Below are positions 1 to 10,619 of a stretch of 64,000 bases of DNA, piece after piece. Under the pieces are notes generated by a model. The model was given only the letters and a program-made list of their open reading frames with translations. It was not told where the DNA came from and searched no databases. This stretch comes from Metellina segmentata (taxonomy: Eukaryota; Arthropoda; Arachnida; Araneae; Tetragnathidae), in NCBI GenBank assembly GCA_947359465.1, contig OX375881.1:120663967-120727966 (forward strand), read 5' to 3'. The position numbers were made by a program, and so were the translations under genes. Position 1 is the first letter of the stretch, and every line of letters begins with the position of its first letter.

Positions 1-81
1 GGTTCGACGTAAACAATGGATTCCCACAATTGAGGAATTTGCGAAGTTTCTGACTCTGAGTTTGTCATTGTTCGATGCTCA

Positions 82-282
82 TAGGTAATTGGCAATTAAC
101 TAAAATAGCACTGGAGCAATAAAACGATCTATTAGCAATGGTACGGGATCCATAGGGAAATATCTGAGGACAACACCCCGTAATTTTAAATCACGGCCAA
201 ATGGCGAGGTGAAAACTCGAGCTGGTACCCCACCCTCCAAACTCTCACACCACGCCAACGTGATGCAGCTTGTCCGCACACA
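82..282 (-). repeat. SINE body copy, reversed, head missing
   Basis: Reverse-strand copy of the abundant SINE described at 29991-30332. The diagnostic segments appear in reverse order: the GCACTGGAGCAA tail segment, GATCCATAGGGAAATATCTG, a GAGGTGA block, and CACCACGCCAACGTGA. The tRNA-like head is absent. The flanking 1-81 and 283-629 show no gene or recognisable repeat. Confidence 0.75.
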
Positions 283-629
283 ATCAGAACTTTAAATATT
301 AAAACCAAACCAACCAATAAACCTCACTCTGCAACGACTCACACAATTGACGTGTTTCAGTTTTTAGCTTTTAATATTTTTAAAATTAATTTCTTAATGT
401 TTTATTTTTATCAGTAACATTTGAAAGTCGTACATTTACCAGACTAAATGCAGCAAAAAATGTGATCTTAGAACAAAGGGACCTGAAAAACAGCAGTTAA
501 TCAGTCTGTAGTATTAGAAGTGTCTGTAGTAAAAGAATTGTCTCTTGCCTTGCAACAATGCCACTGAAAAATATATTCCTCCCGACAATATTTGTGGCAA
601 ACCACCGGGTGGGTGGAGTTGAAATAGTT

Positions 630-822
630 CATTGCAGAAAAACAAACAAGATTTTAAAATTGGGACTTCGAGGACTTTTAGGACTACCTGTGTGTCAATT
701 TTCATGGCTACAGATTGGTCTGAAGACAGGAAAAAAATTGCCTATATTTTCCGCAGAGTTCTTGAGTATAAGTGTACCAAATTGGCAGTGGATTGGTCAA
801 ACGATGTAGATTTCTATAAAGA

Positions 823-916
<94 letters not shown>
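630..916 (-). mobile_element. Helitron fragment (same family as 52733-53153)
   Basis: This stretch matches the interior of the short Helitrons at 52733-53153 (minus) and 61457-61791 (plus). Shared segments include TTTTCATGGCTACAGAT, the TTTTCCGCAG block and AAGTATAAGTGTACC-like sequence. Its 3' terminal part is missing. The element's 5' side grades into the adjoining CA/TA microsatellite, which probably grew from the TG-rich 5' end typical of this family. Apparent reading frames here are short and not supported as genes. Confidence 0.6.
825..914. repeat. (AC)n-(AT)n compound microsatellite
   Basis: About 25 AC units (825-874) followed by about 20 AT units (875-914), uninterrupted. Confidence 0.97.
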
Positions 917-917
<1 letters not shown>

Positions 918-918
918 A

Positions 919-1771
919 TTTGAAGGCAAACGCAACTTTTCTTGAAAATTCGGCGGCATGTGGAATAATGGAGCTTGTGTTAAAATAAATGTCATCAGTG
1001 CAGATAGATTAAACTCAATGGATTGCAATTTTTTATTAAACAGAAGATTGATTTTACAGCGCTTTTACAAAAAAGTTCACTGCTTTCAATGAACGATTCA
1101 CATGTATTTAAGTTGCATAAGAACAGCTTTAATAGAGTAAGAAACCTCGACTTTCTGTCTCTTAAGACAAAAAATTTCAATTTTCAAAATTTCTGACTGT
1201 GATATTATTCCAAGATCAACAAAGTCTTGTTTAAAATTCTCTTTTCTCCAACAGACATCGAATTTTAAATTGAACCTTTATGGTACTTTTTTAATTCAGA
1301 AATTCGGTTTCTAAATGGAAAGCACGTACCTGTTTAGATTGATAGATGTAGTTACTTGACTATGGAGAACAACTTTTAATAACACCCAATGAAAGACGAA
1401 AAACAAATGAAATTTAATTAATTTTAATCGTCTTTCAGTGAAAATCTTTTACAAAATTTGGAAATATATTTGAACTACAACGTATGTCAACCCGTTTTAA
1501 TTTGTCGAAATCCATCTTATTTTAAAGGTTTTTATTTTTTAATTTTCTTGTCATTTTAAAATAAGAAATTACACCGTTTAAAAATATTTTGATTTGTATA
1601 TTTTATTTATTTTTATGATACAACAATCTACACACTATTACGTATTCAATCAGATTTAAAGAAAGTTGGTCGAAATATACGTATACCACCAAGAAATTAC
1701 CCATGTCTAGTGATATTTTGGAGGAAATATCTAAATCATTAAAATCTAACTACAAAATAATATTTCTGCAA
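919..1771. repeat. Element E, copy 1 (uninterrupted; holds an empty Helitron site)
   Basis: About 700 bp here match 19616-20261 closely, including the GACTTTCTGTC, CAACAAAGTCTTG and TATGGTACTTTTTTAA blocks. The following 150 bp (1616-1765) match 25450-25600. In the second copy the two halves are separated by a 5.2-kb Helitron, so A1615/T1616 is the pre-insertion site. No protein is recognisable. The class of element E is not established. Confidence 0.8.
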
Positions 1772-2244
1772 TCTCTAATATTTTAAAAGGAAGTGTTTGT
1801 CTGTTTTTTTCGCGGTTGCAAAATCCTGACGATTCTATGGCACTTACAGCAATGAGATTTGGCACACAGGTAGTCCGAATGTTTTGCAATTTTTGGGCCG
1901 CGACGAATTTTAAAATTCAATCTAGAACATGTTTACTTGAATTTAATGAAATTTAATTATTATTGTTTTTTTTGGAATAGCAACCGCAGAAAGATATGAC
2001 AGATTCTAAATTTATTTTTCCCGTTTTCCTTTTCATTTTGAGCAGAGGAATAATTTTCCAGCAGAGGATGAAAAAAAAGTTTTAACTTTAGTTATTAGTT
2101 CTTTTTTTATATCTCCTAGACCGTTAAAAATAGAGTAAAAATTTCAACGGATTTGAAATCTGCGAAAAATTTCACTTCAGATCGTTTTCTAAAAATAAGA
2201 TTTTTTCTTTTAATAAATAATTTTTAAATTGAATATATCTTTTA
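1772..2244 (+). mobile_element. Non-autonomous Helitron, 5' part
   Basis: The 5' end reads TCTCTAATATTTTAAAAGG preceded by A1771, as expected for a Helitron inserted between A and T. Downstream sequence matches the copies at 55223-55999 and 61792-62400 (GGCACTTACAGCAATGAG, TCTCCTAGACCGTTAAA). The copy stops before its own 3' hairpin, where an oppositely oriented Helitron end begins. Confidence 0.75.
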
Positions 2245-2595
2245 CTAGCCACTGCGTGGCCTGCCCGGTGTTGCCCGTGGTGTTGGTTTGCGCTACGGGC
2301 AACGCTGTGATATAAAGTATTAATCCGGAGTAAAATTTTCCGCATATTTCAAATCCGTTGAAGATATATTCAATTTAAAAATTATTTATTTAAAGAAAAT
2401 CGTATTTTTAGGTGTCAATCTAAACTGAAATTTTCCGCAGATTTCAAATCCGTTGAAATTTTTAATCTATCTTTAACGGTCTAGGAGATAGAAAAAAGAA
2501 CTGTGACTGTAAATCATTCCTCGGGCAAAATCAAAGCGTAAACGAAAAAAAATAATTTTTTCAGTAGCCTTTCATCATAGCCAAAATCAGTAAAG
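2245..2595 (-). mobile_element. Non-autonomous Helitron, 3' part, reversed
   Basis: Read on the minus strand this is the 3' half of the same Helitron family. It ends in a GCCACGCAGTGGC hairpin followed by CTAG (2245-2248), with A2244 as flank. It contains the family block CTCCTAGACCGTTAAAGATAG in reverse (about 2455-2480). Its 5' half is missing and gypsy sequence begins at about 2600. With the preceding feature it makes a large imperfect inverted repeat. Confidence 0.75.
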
Positions 2596-2602
2596 GAATT
2601 TA

Positions 2603-2841
2603 GGTGCTGATTTTCTAAATCAATTTAATTTATTACTGGATATTAAACAAAGGGAACTGATTGATGGTGTAACCAAACTCAATGTTTTGGGTACTGCCGC
2701 ATCAGTAATTGAAGAAATAGGTGTAAGCATTTTTGATAAAAACTCTAACTTTTCTAGCTTATTATCACAATACACCAATATTACTAAACAGAATTTATTA
2801 ATATCAAATGTTAATCATAATGTTAAACATTATATTACTAC
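2603..2841 (+). pseudogene. Gypsy pol fragment: protease end and linker to reverse transcriptase
   Basis: An open stretch of about 80 codons begins with GADFLNQFNLL, the C-terminal signature of gypsy aspartic proteases, followed by LDIKQRELID. It runs through a low-complexity linker to NHNVKHYITT, the stretch that normally precedes the reverse transcriptase thumb entry. The catalytic DSG/DTG part lies upstream and is missing. The frame is broken at 2842 by the inserted LTR and resumes in the reverse transcriptase at about 3354. Confidence 0.8.
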
Positions 2842-3351
2842 TGTGAGATCGTAGTCCACGAGGGAGCCGACAGCCACATGTGTGGAATCAACTCAGGGTC
2901 GGCCTCTGTTTCTTGTTCACCCCTATTTCCACCTAACAGCGGGGCTTTTTGAAGAACCGCCGGTTGTCGGTTTTTTCGCACATGTGGGGGATCTGAGACC
3001 CCTTGAGTGGGAAGTGAATTGGAAACAGAGGCGACGCGGAGAAAAAAGGTTGTTGTCCCGAGAAGAAAGAAAGGGGACTCGAGCTAGGGAAGCCACAGAG
3101 GAAGGTGGCGAAGGAGGTAGCTCGCTGCAAAATTACACGGGGACATCAAACCCCGTTGAAAACGAGACAAACTGTGAGAGTTTGAAACTTACTGTTTGAA
3201 CAGGAACAATCGGGCTGTTTGTCATCGATTGTAAAATTCATTGTACATAGTAGTTGATGTAAAATTTCTCTTGATATAATTAAATTGTATCAAACGAAAA
3301 CCGTTGAGTCTCACTCCATTGGTAGTAGTGTGGTGTACCAAAAGCGCCACA
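2842..3351. mobile_element. Solo LTR inserted in the gypsy pol gene
   Basis: 510 bp that start with TGTGAGATCG and end with GCGCCACA, giving TGTG...CACA inverted ends, flanked by the 4-bp direct repeat CTAC (2838-2841 and 3352-3355). Removing it would bring the two gypsy pol halves together. The region has no transposon protein. The 105-codon frame inside it has no recognisable domain. Near the right end lies a GTAGTGTGG / CCACACTAC inverted repeat. Confidence 0.75.
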
Positions 3352-3353
3352 CT

Positions 3354-3995
3354 ACTCAAAGAAAACTTGTTTATAGTAAAGCACAACAATTAGATAACAT
3401 AAGCTTGGAAATAGCCAAGGGAGAATTTAAATTCATGATAAACAAAGACATTATTAGACCATCAAAATCTGCATGGATAAGTCCTCTCCATCTTGTCACA
3501 AAGAAGGATGGCTCGATTCGTCCATGTGGTGATTATCGCCAACTTAATGATAGGACGGTGCCAGACCGATATCCAATCCCCAGAATTGAAGATTTCCATC
3601 ATATACATACGTGTGTTAACGTGTGTTTTCAAAAACTGATCTCTTCAAAGCCTACTTCCAAATTCCGATAGCAGAAGAAGACAAGCTCAACACTGCCATT
3701 ATAACCCCATTTGGACTATAAGTTCTGCACGGATTGGATTTTGTTTCCCCGTACTTAGAAGACATTCTTATCGCATCCAAAACGGAAGAAGAACATCAAA
3801 AACATCTGAAAATAGTTTTGAACTAATTTGCTAAGTGTGGATTACGGATAAATCTGTCAAAATCCATCTTTGGAGTAAATAGCCTCGAGTTTTTAGGATA
3901 CCTAATAACTCCGGAAGGTTCTCGCCCATTGCCACAAAAGGTTCAAGCTATCATTGACTTTCCATCACCAGAAATTATCCATCAACTTCGCACTT
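3354..3995 (+). pseudogene. Gypsy reverse transcriptase, frameshifted, active site deleted
   Basis: The first 100 codons carry [20 protein letters not shown] and [11 protein letters not shown], classic gypsy reverse transcriptase N-terminal motifs, then [12 protein letters not shown] frameshift at about 3625 moves the frame to [13 protein letters not shown]. Just after the TPFGL motif a stop and a deletion of roughly 20 codons remove the segment before the YxDD box. What remains at the box reads YLEDILIAS, so the first catalytic Asp is replaced by Glu. Further stops interrupt the thumb. It cannot encode an active polymerase. Confidence 0.85.
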
Positions 3996-4000
3996 TCTAA

Positions 4001-4831
4001 ATGCTAAATTTTTACAGTCGGTACCTGAAGAAAGCTGCTCACAAGCAATCTTTACTCAACGAACATTTAAAAGGTGCTAGAAAAAAAGATCGAAGAAGAA
4101 CTGGCGAAGCGAAGAAACAATTTGAAGAATGTAAATTGGACTTAGCAAATACTGCGTTATTAACTGTTCCCAATTCTGAATTACCACTGTCTTTATGTAC
4201 AGACGCTTCAGAGTTCGCAACAGGAGCAGTCGTCCAACATGACAAACATGGCGGCTGGAAACCAATAGCATTCTTTTCCAGAAAACTAAACGATGCACAA
4301 AGAAATTATAGTACATATGATCGTGAACTTTTAGGCATATACCAATCTATAAAATATTTCAAACACTTATTAGAAGGAAGAGATTTTACAATAATCACCG
4401 ATCATAAACCACTAATATTTGCCTTTCAACAAAAGAATGAAAAAGCATCTCCAAGGCAATTAAGACACTTACAATACATTTCTCAATTCACAACGAAAAT
4501 AGTTCATACTAGTGGACAAGATAATATTATTGCTGTTACGTTGTCAAGAGTTGAAGAATTAACTGTAAAAGATTTCGATAAAATAGTTGAAGATCAAAGT
4601 AATGATGAAGAATTGAATGAATTACGTAACAACAAATCTTTAAATTTTAAACTAAATAACCTTCCATCTGGTAAATTTCTTTGGTATGACATTTCAACTT
4701 CAAATGTAAGAACATATATACCTAAATCATTTAGAAAGATAATGTTTCAAGCAATCCATGGTCTTGTCCATCCAGGTATCAAAGCAACAGTGAAACAAAT
4801 GACATCAAGATTTATTTGGAAAAACATTTGA
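4001..4831 (+). pseudogene. Gypsy RNase H and integrase zinc-binding start
   Basis: A 276-codon open stretch. Residues about 65-180 are the retroelement RNase H domain, with LCTDASEFATGAVV (first Asp), NYSTYDRELLGIY (Glu) and FTIITDHKPLIF (Asp), then a hinge ending LSRVEEL. Residues 255-276 begin the integrase HHCC finger (AIHGLVHPGIKATVKQM). The rest of the finger is deleted. Upstream the thumb (3800-3995) is in the same sense but contains stops. Confidence 0.85.
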
Positions 4832-4839
4832 ACAAAGAA

Positions 4840-5763
4840 CCTGATGAACGATTCAGCACAGTTCATATTGATATCATTGGACCTTACTTACCATCTAATG
4901 ACTTTGTTTACTGTTTAACTTGCATAGATCGCTTTACTAGTTGAATGGAGGTTATCCCTTTACGTGATATAACCTCCGAAACCGTGGCAAGATCATTTTA
5001 CGAAGGTTGGATAACCCGATTTGGAATACCTTACGTAGTCATCACAGACCGATGTTTGCAATTTACATCAGAACTTTTTAGAACTTTGGCAGCTATTTGT
5101 AGAATGAAACTTAAACACACAACTGCATATCACCCACAGTGTAATGGCAAAATCGAAAGACTTCATAGGAACCTGAAAGCAGCTATACGGTCCCACAATA
5201 CTCTTCGATGGACAAAATCTATTCCAACTATACTTTTGGGCCTCAGAGCTGCTATAAGAGAGTATTCTAAACATTCGATCTCGCAAATGGTTTATGGAAA
5301 AACCATAAAACTCCATGAAGAATTTTTTGATGAACTAACTATTCCTACGACGCCAGAGACGTTTCTGCACAAATTACAAGAGCAGATGCAGTCTATCAAA
5401 CCTGAAACTACAAGGCACAGAAATAACTTCAAAGCTTTTATACATACGGATCTCAAAACGTGTTCCCATGTGTTCATAAGAACAGACAGAGTTAAGAAAC
5501 CATTTGAGCCTGTATATGAAGGACCCTTCAAAGTGATTCTGAAAACTGAGAAATTCTTCCTAGTCTTCATTAAAGGTAAAGAAGTTAACATTTCTATTGA
5601 CCGGCTTAAACCTGCTTACATTTTGGCCGACGATGAAAAGCATCCAGAACCACCTGTACCTGTGCAAGCGGATACACCGGTCGTTACCAAAGATAAGCCT
5701 CTAGAACAAAGATTTTCTCATGTTGGAAGAAAGATTCAACGACCTGTTCGTTCTAGAGACTGA
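4840..5763 (+). pseudogene. Gypsy integrase core and C-terminal domain
   Basis: The first catalytic Asp region (VHIDIIGPYLPSNDF) is at about 4862-4905. A TGA at 4942-4944 separates it from the 272-codon remainder that starts at 4945. The second Asp is in VVITDRCLQFTSELF and the Glu is in QCNGKIERLHRNLKAAIR. The C-terminal part has the gypsy GPF/Y-type segment YEGPFKVILK and ends in a Pro-rich tail. The gene reaches its natural stop at 5761-5763, about 220 bp before the polypurine tract. Confidence 0.85.
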
Positions 5764-5984
5764 ATGTACAAATTATTGTTAACTTTAACTATATATTATT
5801 ATTTATTTTATCCGTATCATTTATTGTATATACATATACTGTCATTATTGTTATATTTCAAGATGTTTTCAAAAGGATATTTGGATTATTTTAAAATAAG
5901 ATTTTCTTTAGATACTTTAATAATTTGTGTATAACTGTAAATTGTTCATATTCTTGCTTCTCTCTTCATCGTAACTTAGTTACT

Positions 5985-6175
5985 GGGAAGGGAGTAATGT
6001 AGCATCTATGTATCGTAGAAGCATCTGTGTATGCTGGGTTAAACGTATGTAGCATCTATGAATGCTGAGTATAATATTTCTTTTCTTAAAAGCTGTACAT
6101 CAAAACCTGGCAACACCCATTATAAAGAGAATAAATTCTTACAAACAAAATATTGTTGTTCTGCCTATTTTTCTG
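5985..6175 (+). mobile_element. Gypsy polypurine tract and 3' LTR (partial)
   Basis: GGGAAGGGAG (5985-5994) is a plausible polypurine tract, directly followed by TAA and the LTR-like start TGTAGCATCTATG at 5998. The motif TGTAGCATCTATG recurs at about 6048, and an ATAAA-type signal lies near 6131. The right end is not sharply defined. There is no matching 5' LTR in the window. Confidence 0.65.
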
Positions 6176-6630
6176 ATTCCAAAAGATAAAACTAACGATG
6201 TTTCCCAATGTAAATGTACTGGAAATATAAACTTTTCATAGAATTATTTTCAACTGAGCAATCAGCGCCTATAAATCTCTTTGGATAAATCAGTCAACTT
6301 TTCAAAATAATTCTTTAAATGTTTATAAATACGTCTAATTTTGAATTTAATGCTGCTTACTTTTGAATATATACTGGACACTTAGAAGTTACAGGTCGAA
6401 AAGCTAACAGCCTAAAGATACATCATATTAAACTAACGTATGAAACGATATTCCAGGGATCTTCTTTGTATTTCGGTTTGTACTCCTGTAGGTGACACAA
6501 GACGTCATATTCAAATCAAAACTAAGAAAATGGTGCTAATTATTTGATTAAAATCGTCAATAAAAAACCATGGAAGTTCAAAACGATATAACGTTGTTGA
6601 TTAACAAGCACGAGCACAATGTTTTTAAAT
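6176..6630. other. No recognisable content
   Basis: AT-rich sequence with no reading frame, repeat or structural signal that I could support. Confidence 0.6.
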
Positions 6631-6642
6631 ACAAATATTGAC

Positions 6643-6677
6643 GACCAGCTACAGGCTCAAGCCCAACAAGGCTGGTC
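6643..6677 (-). other. 3'-terminal stem-loop of the CR1-like LINE
   Basis: GACCAGC (6643-6649) and GCTGGTC (6671-6677) form a perfect 7-bp inverted repeat around a 21-base loop, about 10 bases outside the end of ORF2. Many LINEs carry such a 3' hairpin as the site recognised by their reverse transcriptase. That role here is inferred. Confidence 0.5.
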
Positions 6678-6683
6678 CTTTGT

Positions 6684-7057
6684 TTATGAATTTCCCAATT
6701 TCCACTGACTATCCAATTGTATCTTAAATTCGTACACTCCCTTTGAATTAACTCTATTTTCTGGCAACACGTTCCATTTGTCTATTACCCTATTAAAGTA
6801 GTATTTTTTCCTTAAATCCCGATTAAAATGTGTCTTATTCAATTTATACCCATGGCCCCTTGTTCTGTTATCCCTATTGAAATTTAAGCCCTCTGTGTCC
6901 CCTAGTTTTACCAACTTGAAAAGCTGAATCAAATCTCCCCTCCTTCTTCTTCTTTCCAGTGTATACATGTTTGGATTACTTAAACGTTTATTATTGTCGA
7001 GATTTGTTATCCGCTTTATTATATTTTTAGCTCTGTGCTGAACCCTTTCAATTAATT
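6684..7057 (-). pseudogene. CR1-like LINE ORF2, C-terminal domain
   Basis: Minus strand, about 120 codons. It includes ERVQHRAKNII, TLERRRRRGDLIQLFKL, NRTRGHGYKLNK and the LP-containing end VIDKWNVLPENRVNS. This pattern (ERRRxRGDLI ... TRGH ... FxxRVIxxWNxLP) is the hallmark of the C-terminal region of CR1/L2-type LINEs. It stops at 6684. Its upstream neighbour (YKGLVRSHLEYAVQFWAPY) is at 8110-8200, on the far side of the inserted LINE. Confidence 0.85.
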
Positions 7058-8106
7058 ATACACATGACTGAAAAGGTCATCTCCTGTTCAATTTGACAAA
7101 GAAATTAGGGAAACTCTTGGCCTTGAACATTACAAATTTCTTATCTTTCAAGAGCTTATTGTCCCCTCCGAACTTCCCACGAATACCAAAATTATATTAA
7201 ACCTTCTGGAGTCATGCAATAAAAAAGAGTTGGCCGATGTTATTAAAGCAAAAGGACTCAGAACTGTTGAGCAGTATCCAAGGAAAATTTTTGTCCACGC
7301 TTATACTGACGGCTCTTCTGATGAAACTATCACTAATGGAGGTTCCGGGGTTTTCCTGACTGCTCCAAGTGATACAGTTCATCAACGAAAAATTGGTGCA
7401 GGAGCTATTGCGTCCAACTTCACTTGCGAACTTTTAGCTATTGTAGAGGCACTTGACCTGTATAAAACTCTTCCTGCTTCTGAGCAGGCTGAGGGTGTAG
7501 TTATTTTCTGTGATTCAAGAGCTGCCCTACAAGCAATACTAAAAAGAGACTCCTCGATCATCAGCAGAATATGCTCCCACCTAAGAGAAATTCAACATTT
7601 GGGAAAGATCTGCACACTCCAGTGGTTGCAACACACGTTAATATATCAGGCAACGAGACTGCAGACCAACTAGCAAAAGAGGCTAGAAATCTAAACAATG
7701 AGGACAATGTGAATGTCACCCTGCTGGACGCAAATGCCCTAGCTAACTTCAAATTGAGAGAACCTTCGAACCCAATTATGCATCAGCTTTGTAATATCAA
7801 TGAGGATAGACTAATTACCAAAACCATAACCAGGTTAAGAACAGGTCATTACAGAGAAATGAAGATTGACAGCGAGGGTAATAGATCTTACAGAAAGTGT
7901 AATAACTGCCCAGATATGGAGTTAACTCCAGCTCACATTTTCTATTGTCCAGCAATAATTGCGGATCTATTTAAAGTCGGGGTCCTTTTCTCGGAACCGA
8001 ACCTATACGAGGATAATATAGTAGAGATTGCTAGAGCTGTGATAACTGCTCATGGCACCATTTGAACAAGACTCGTCGTAGACACGACATCATCATCATC
8101 ATCATC
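7057..8106 (+). mobile_element. RNase H-bearing LINE, 3' fragment inserted in the CR1-like LINE
   Basis: Plus-strand insertion, heavily 5'-truncated as is usual for LINEs, ending in a CAT/ATC trinucleotide tail (8088-8106). It codes for the RNase H and zinc-knuckle end of a LINE polyprotein. It interrupts the minus-strand CR1-like element inside a conserved protein block, so it is younger than its host. A clear target duplication was not found. Confidence 0.8.
7085..8065 (+). pseudogene. LINE RNase H domain and CCHC zinc knuckle (one frameshift)
   Basis: Coding begins upstream of the Met at 7230 and continues in two overlapping frames (shift at about 7600-7640). RNase H residues: VHAYTDGSSDE (Asp), NFTCELLAIVEAL (Glu), VIFCDSRAALQ (Asp), and HVNISGNETADQLAKEA (His/Asp block) in the second frame. 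Near the end, CNNCPDMELTPAHIFYC is a C-x2-C-x8-H-x4-C zinc knuckle. Both features are typical of the C-terminus of RNase H-bearing LINEs of the I superfamily. The endonuclease and polymerase are absent. Confidence 0.85.
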
Positions 8107-8109
8107 CTT

Positions 8110-9340
8110 TCTCATATATGGAGCCCAGAATTGTACAGCATATTCTAGATGTGATCTTACTAAGCCCTTATATAACGACAAGATTATATTCTTATCCTTT
8201 GAAGTTACAGTCTTTTTAATATACCCCAATTACCTATTAGCCTTTTAACCCGCAGCTGAATATTGGTGACCCATTTTAAAATCCCTGTGAATTATCACCC
8301 CAGGATCCTTGACTGTTTCTCCCTCCTTTACCTTCACTCCCTGCAGACAGTACTCGGCTCCTCTGTTCCTGTAACCCATGTGCAGAACTTGACATTTCCC
8401 TACATTAAATGACGTACCCCATTTTACAGCCCATTCGGATATCTTATCAAAATCCTCTTTTAAATCCTCTATCTGTAACTTGGTATCCACTGTCCCCCAT
8501 ATTTTTAAGTCATCTGCAAATATAATGATTCTATTCTTAATCCCCTGACCTATATCATCTATGAAAATTATAAATAAAATTGGTCCCAAAACTGATCCCT
8601 GAGGCACCCCACTTATAACTTCTTTCCACAGTGAATAATTTCCTTTTACCTGCACTCTCTGCTTTCTACCTAATAACCAATTCTTTATCCATATCAATGT
8701 TTTCCCATGAATCCCCAGCCTTTCCAATTTAAACAAAAATACCTCATGAGGTACTTTATCAAAAGCCTTTTGAAAATCCATGTACATGATAACTACACTG
8801 CTCTTATTATCCAGCTCCTCGGTAATTTTTTCGTAGAATTTCAAAAGGTTTGTAGAGCAGGATCTGCATTTCCTAAACCCATACTGATTATCTGATAACT
8901 GTCTCTCCTACTAAAAGTATAACGTTATATGCTTTTTTAACAGAGATTCAAATATTTTACAAATTACTGATGCTAGACTTACTGGTCTATAGTTGCCCGG
9001 ATCACTTTGTATTCCCTTTTTGAAAATTGGTGTTATGTTGGCCAACTTCTAATCCATTGGAACTCAACCCATGCTATATGTTGAATTAAATATCATGTGA
9101 ATTACGTCCCCAATTCTTCCGCGCATTCCACTAGTACTCTCGGATAAATATCGTCTGGCCCTGGTGCTTTAGATGGCTTAATTCTTTTCAACTGATGTAC
9201 TATTTCTTCCCTGTTATATTTGCATTCTTTAACTATACCCCCTTCAAAGGCTCCATCCTTGGGATCCTTTTTTAATTTATAGTTACCATTGAAAACCCCC
9301 AGAAAACAGTCATTTAACACGTTCGCCATTCCCACCTCGT
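8110..9340 (-). pseudogene. CR1-like LINE ORF2, reverse transcriptase
   Basis: On the minus strand, 9335-9102 carries the N-terminal block (PSKAPGPDDIYPRVL) and 8844-8245 the fingers and palm: VIMYMDFQKAFDKVPHEV (first Asp), ISGVPQGSVLGPILF, and IIIFADDLKIWG, where the usual FADDT is FADDL. The thumb ends with the WAPY block (8110-8200). Segments between 8850 and 9100 are out of frame and contain stops. It is a polymerase relic of a target-primed element. Confidence 0.88.
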
Positions 9341-9755
9341 CTTGAATTAATTCCCCTCCTCTCTAACGGGTCCAGTGTAGTACTAAATTTATTTTTACCA
9401 CTTGCATATTCAAAAAATTCTTTTGGGTTTATATTTATTTCCCTTGCTAGTTTTTCCTCCAAGGACACCTTTTGCTTCCGACTAATATTTTAAAACTCCT
9501 CTCTGGCTTTCAGATATGCCTCCTTGTCCCTGTCGTTACCAGTGCTTTTATATACCCTGTATGTTCTTTGTTTTAATTTTAAAGCTTTGTATGTTTCCCT
9601 AAAAACCACATAGGGAGCAATTTTCTAGATTTTCCTTTTTATCTGAACGCTACATGTTTTTTTTAACACCCTGTGTCTAACTTATTCTTGAATTCCTCCC
9701 ATTGTTCAGAATGATGCGGTGCTATTAATCCCTCTTTTTATGTCTCCTTTAACTC

Positions 9756-10600
9756 TTACCTTATCTTATGAAAATTTACCTTTCTGAAATTTGGAATTAT
9801 CCTACTATTGATTGTGTATGCTGACTGAAAATTTATACTTAATCTGATACTTCTATGATCAATTTCTCCCAATGGCTCACCTATTACCAAATCCTGCACC
9901 CTATCCTCATCATTGCTGAAAATCAAATCCAATATTGCATTGTCCCTAGTATCCTCATACACCATCTGGTACAAAAAACAATCCTGTATCACTTCCAAAA
10001 ATTCTGGCCCTTTCCATTTGTAGCTAGATTGTTTGTCCAGTCAATATTTGGATAATTATAGTCCCCCATTAAAATTAATTCTCCTTTTTGACATGCTTCG
10101 TTTATCAGATTGCACATACCCTTTTCCTGCTCTTCACTACAAACAGGAGGTCTATATATATTACTCAGAATTAATCCTTTGCCTTTGTCTGTATTCAGTT
10201 TCACCCAGACTGATCCTATACCCTCAGTTTTACTATTTAACTTTATTTCCGTACAGTTTAAGAATTCTCTCACATAAATCAAAACCCCACCCCCTTTCCT
10301 ATTTACTCTGTCCTCTCTAAACATTGTGACTGCTTGCCAAACATTCCGTTATCCCAATTATATCTATATCCTCTACTTGTGCAATTCCCCTGAGCTCATC
10401 CACTTTATTTCTCACACTACAAGCATTACAATAAAATACTTTTAGCTTATTTTTCACCCTTATATTGCACTTTCCCCTTGTATTATTTGTCTTGGTACTG
10501 TTTTTGTCCCTTACATTGTACTTTCCCTTTGTATTGTTTGTCTCCTGTAATTTAGACCCTGTTAGTTTTCATGAGCAATTATTGTGTACTGTCAACCCTC
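9756..10600 (-). pseudogene. CR1-like LINE ORF2, AP-type endonuclease
   Basis: Minus strand, read from 10600 down. A lead segment is followed by VFYCNACSVRNKVDELRG and DIIGITEC (Glu region), then GGGVLIYVREF, NIYRPP, LMGDYNYPNIDW (Asp/Asn catalytic pair) and DLIFSNDEDRVQDLV with GEIDHRSI (terminal Asp-His). These are in the order expected for the apurinic-like endonuclease of CR1/L2 LINEs. Frameshifts occur at about 10325 and 9990, so it is a pseudogene. Confidence 0.87.
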
Positions 10601-10619
10601 TATGTCCTCCTACCCATCC

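Larger units (their letters stand above)
2600..6175 (+). mobile_element. Ty3/gypsy LTR retrotransposon, 5'-truncated and decayed
   Basis: Order on the plus strand: end of the protease, start of reverse transcriptase (split by a solo LTR), RNase H, integrase zinc finger, integrase core and C-terminal tail, polypurine tract (5985-5994) and 3' LTR start (5998). No 5' LTR, gag or complete protease is present. The coding region has internal stops, a frameshift and a deletion in the reverse transcriptase active-site region, so it cannot be autonomous. Confidence 0.9.

Noticed and set aside
632..988. 118-codon frame with (TH)n and (IY)n runs
   Set aside because: The runs come from the AC/AT microsatellite and the rest from Helitron sequence.
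2882..3199. 105-codon frame next to gypsy pol, considered as gag or envelope
   Set aside because: It lies wholly inside the inserted solo LTR and has no domain.
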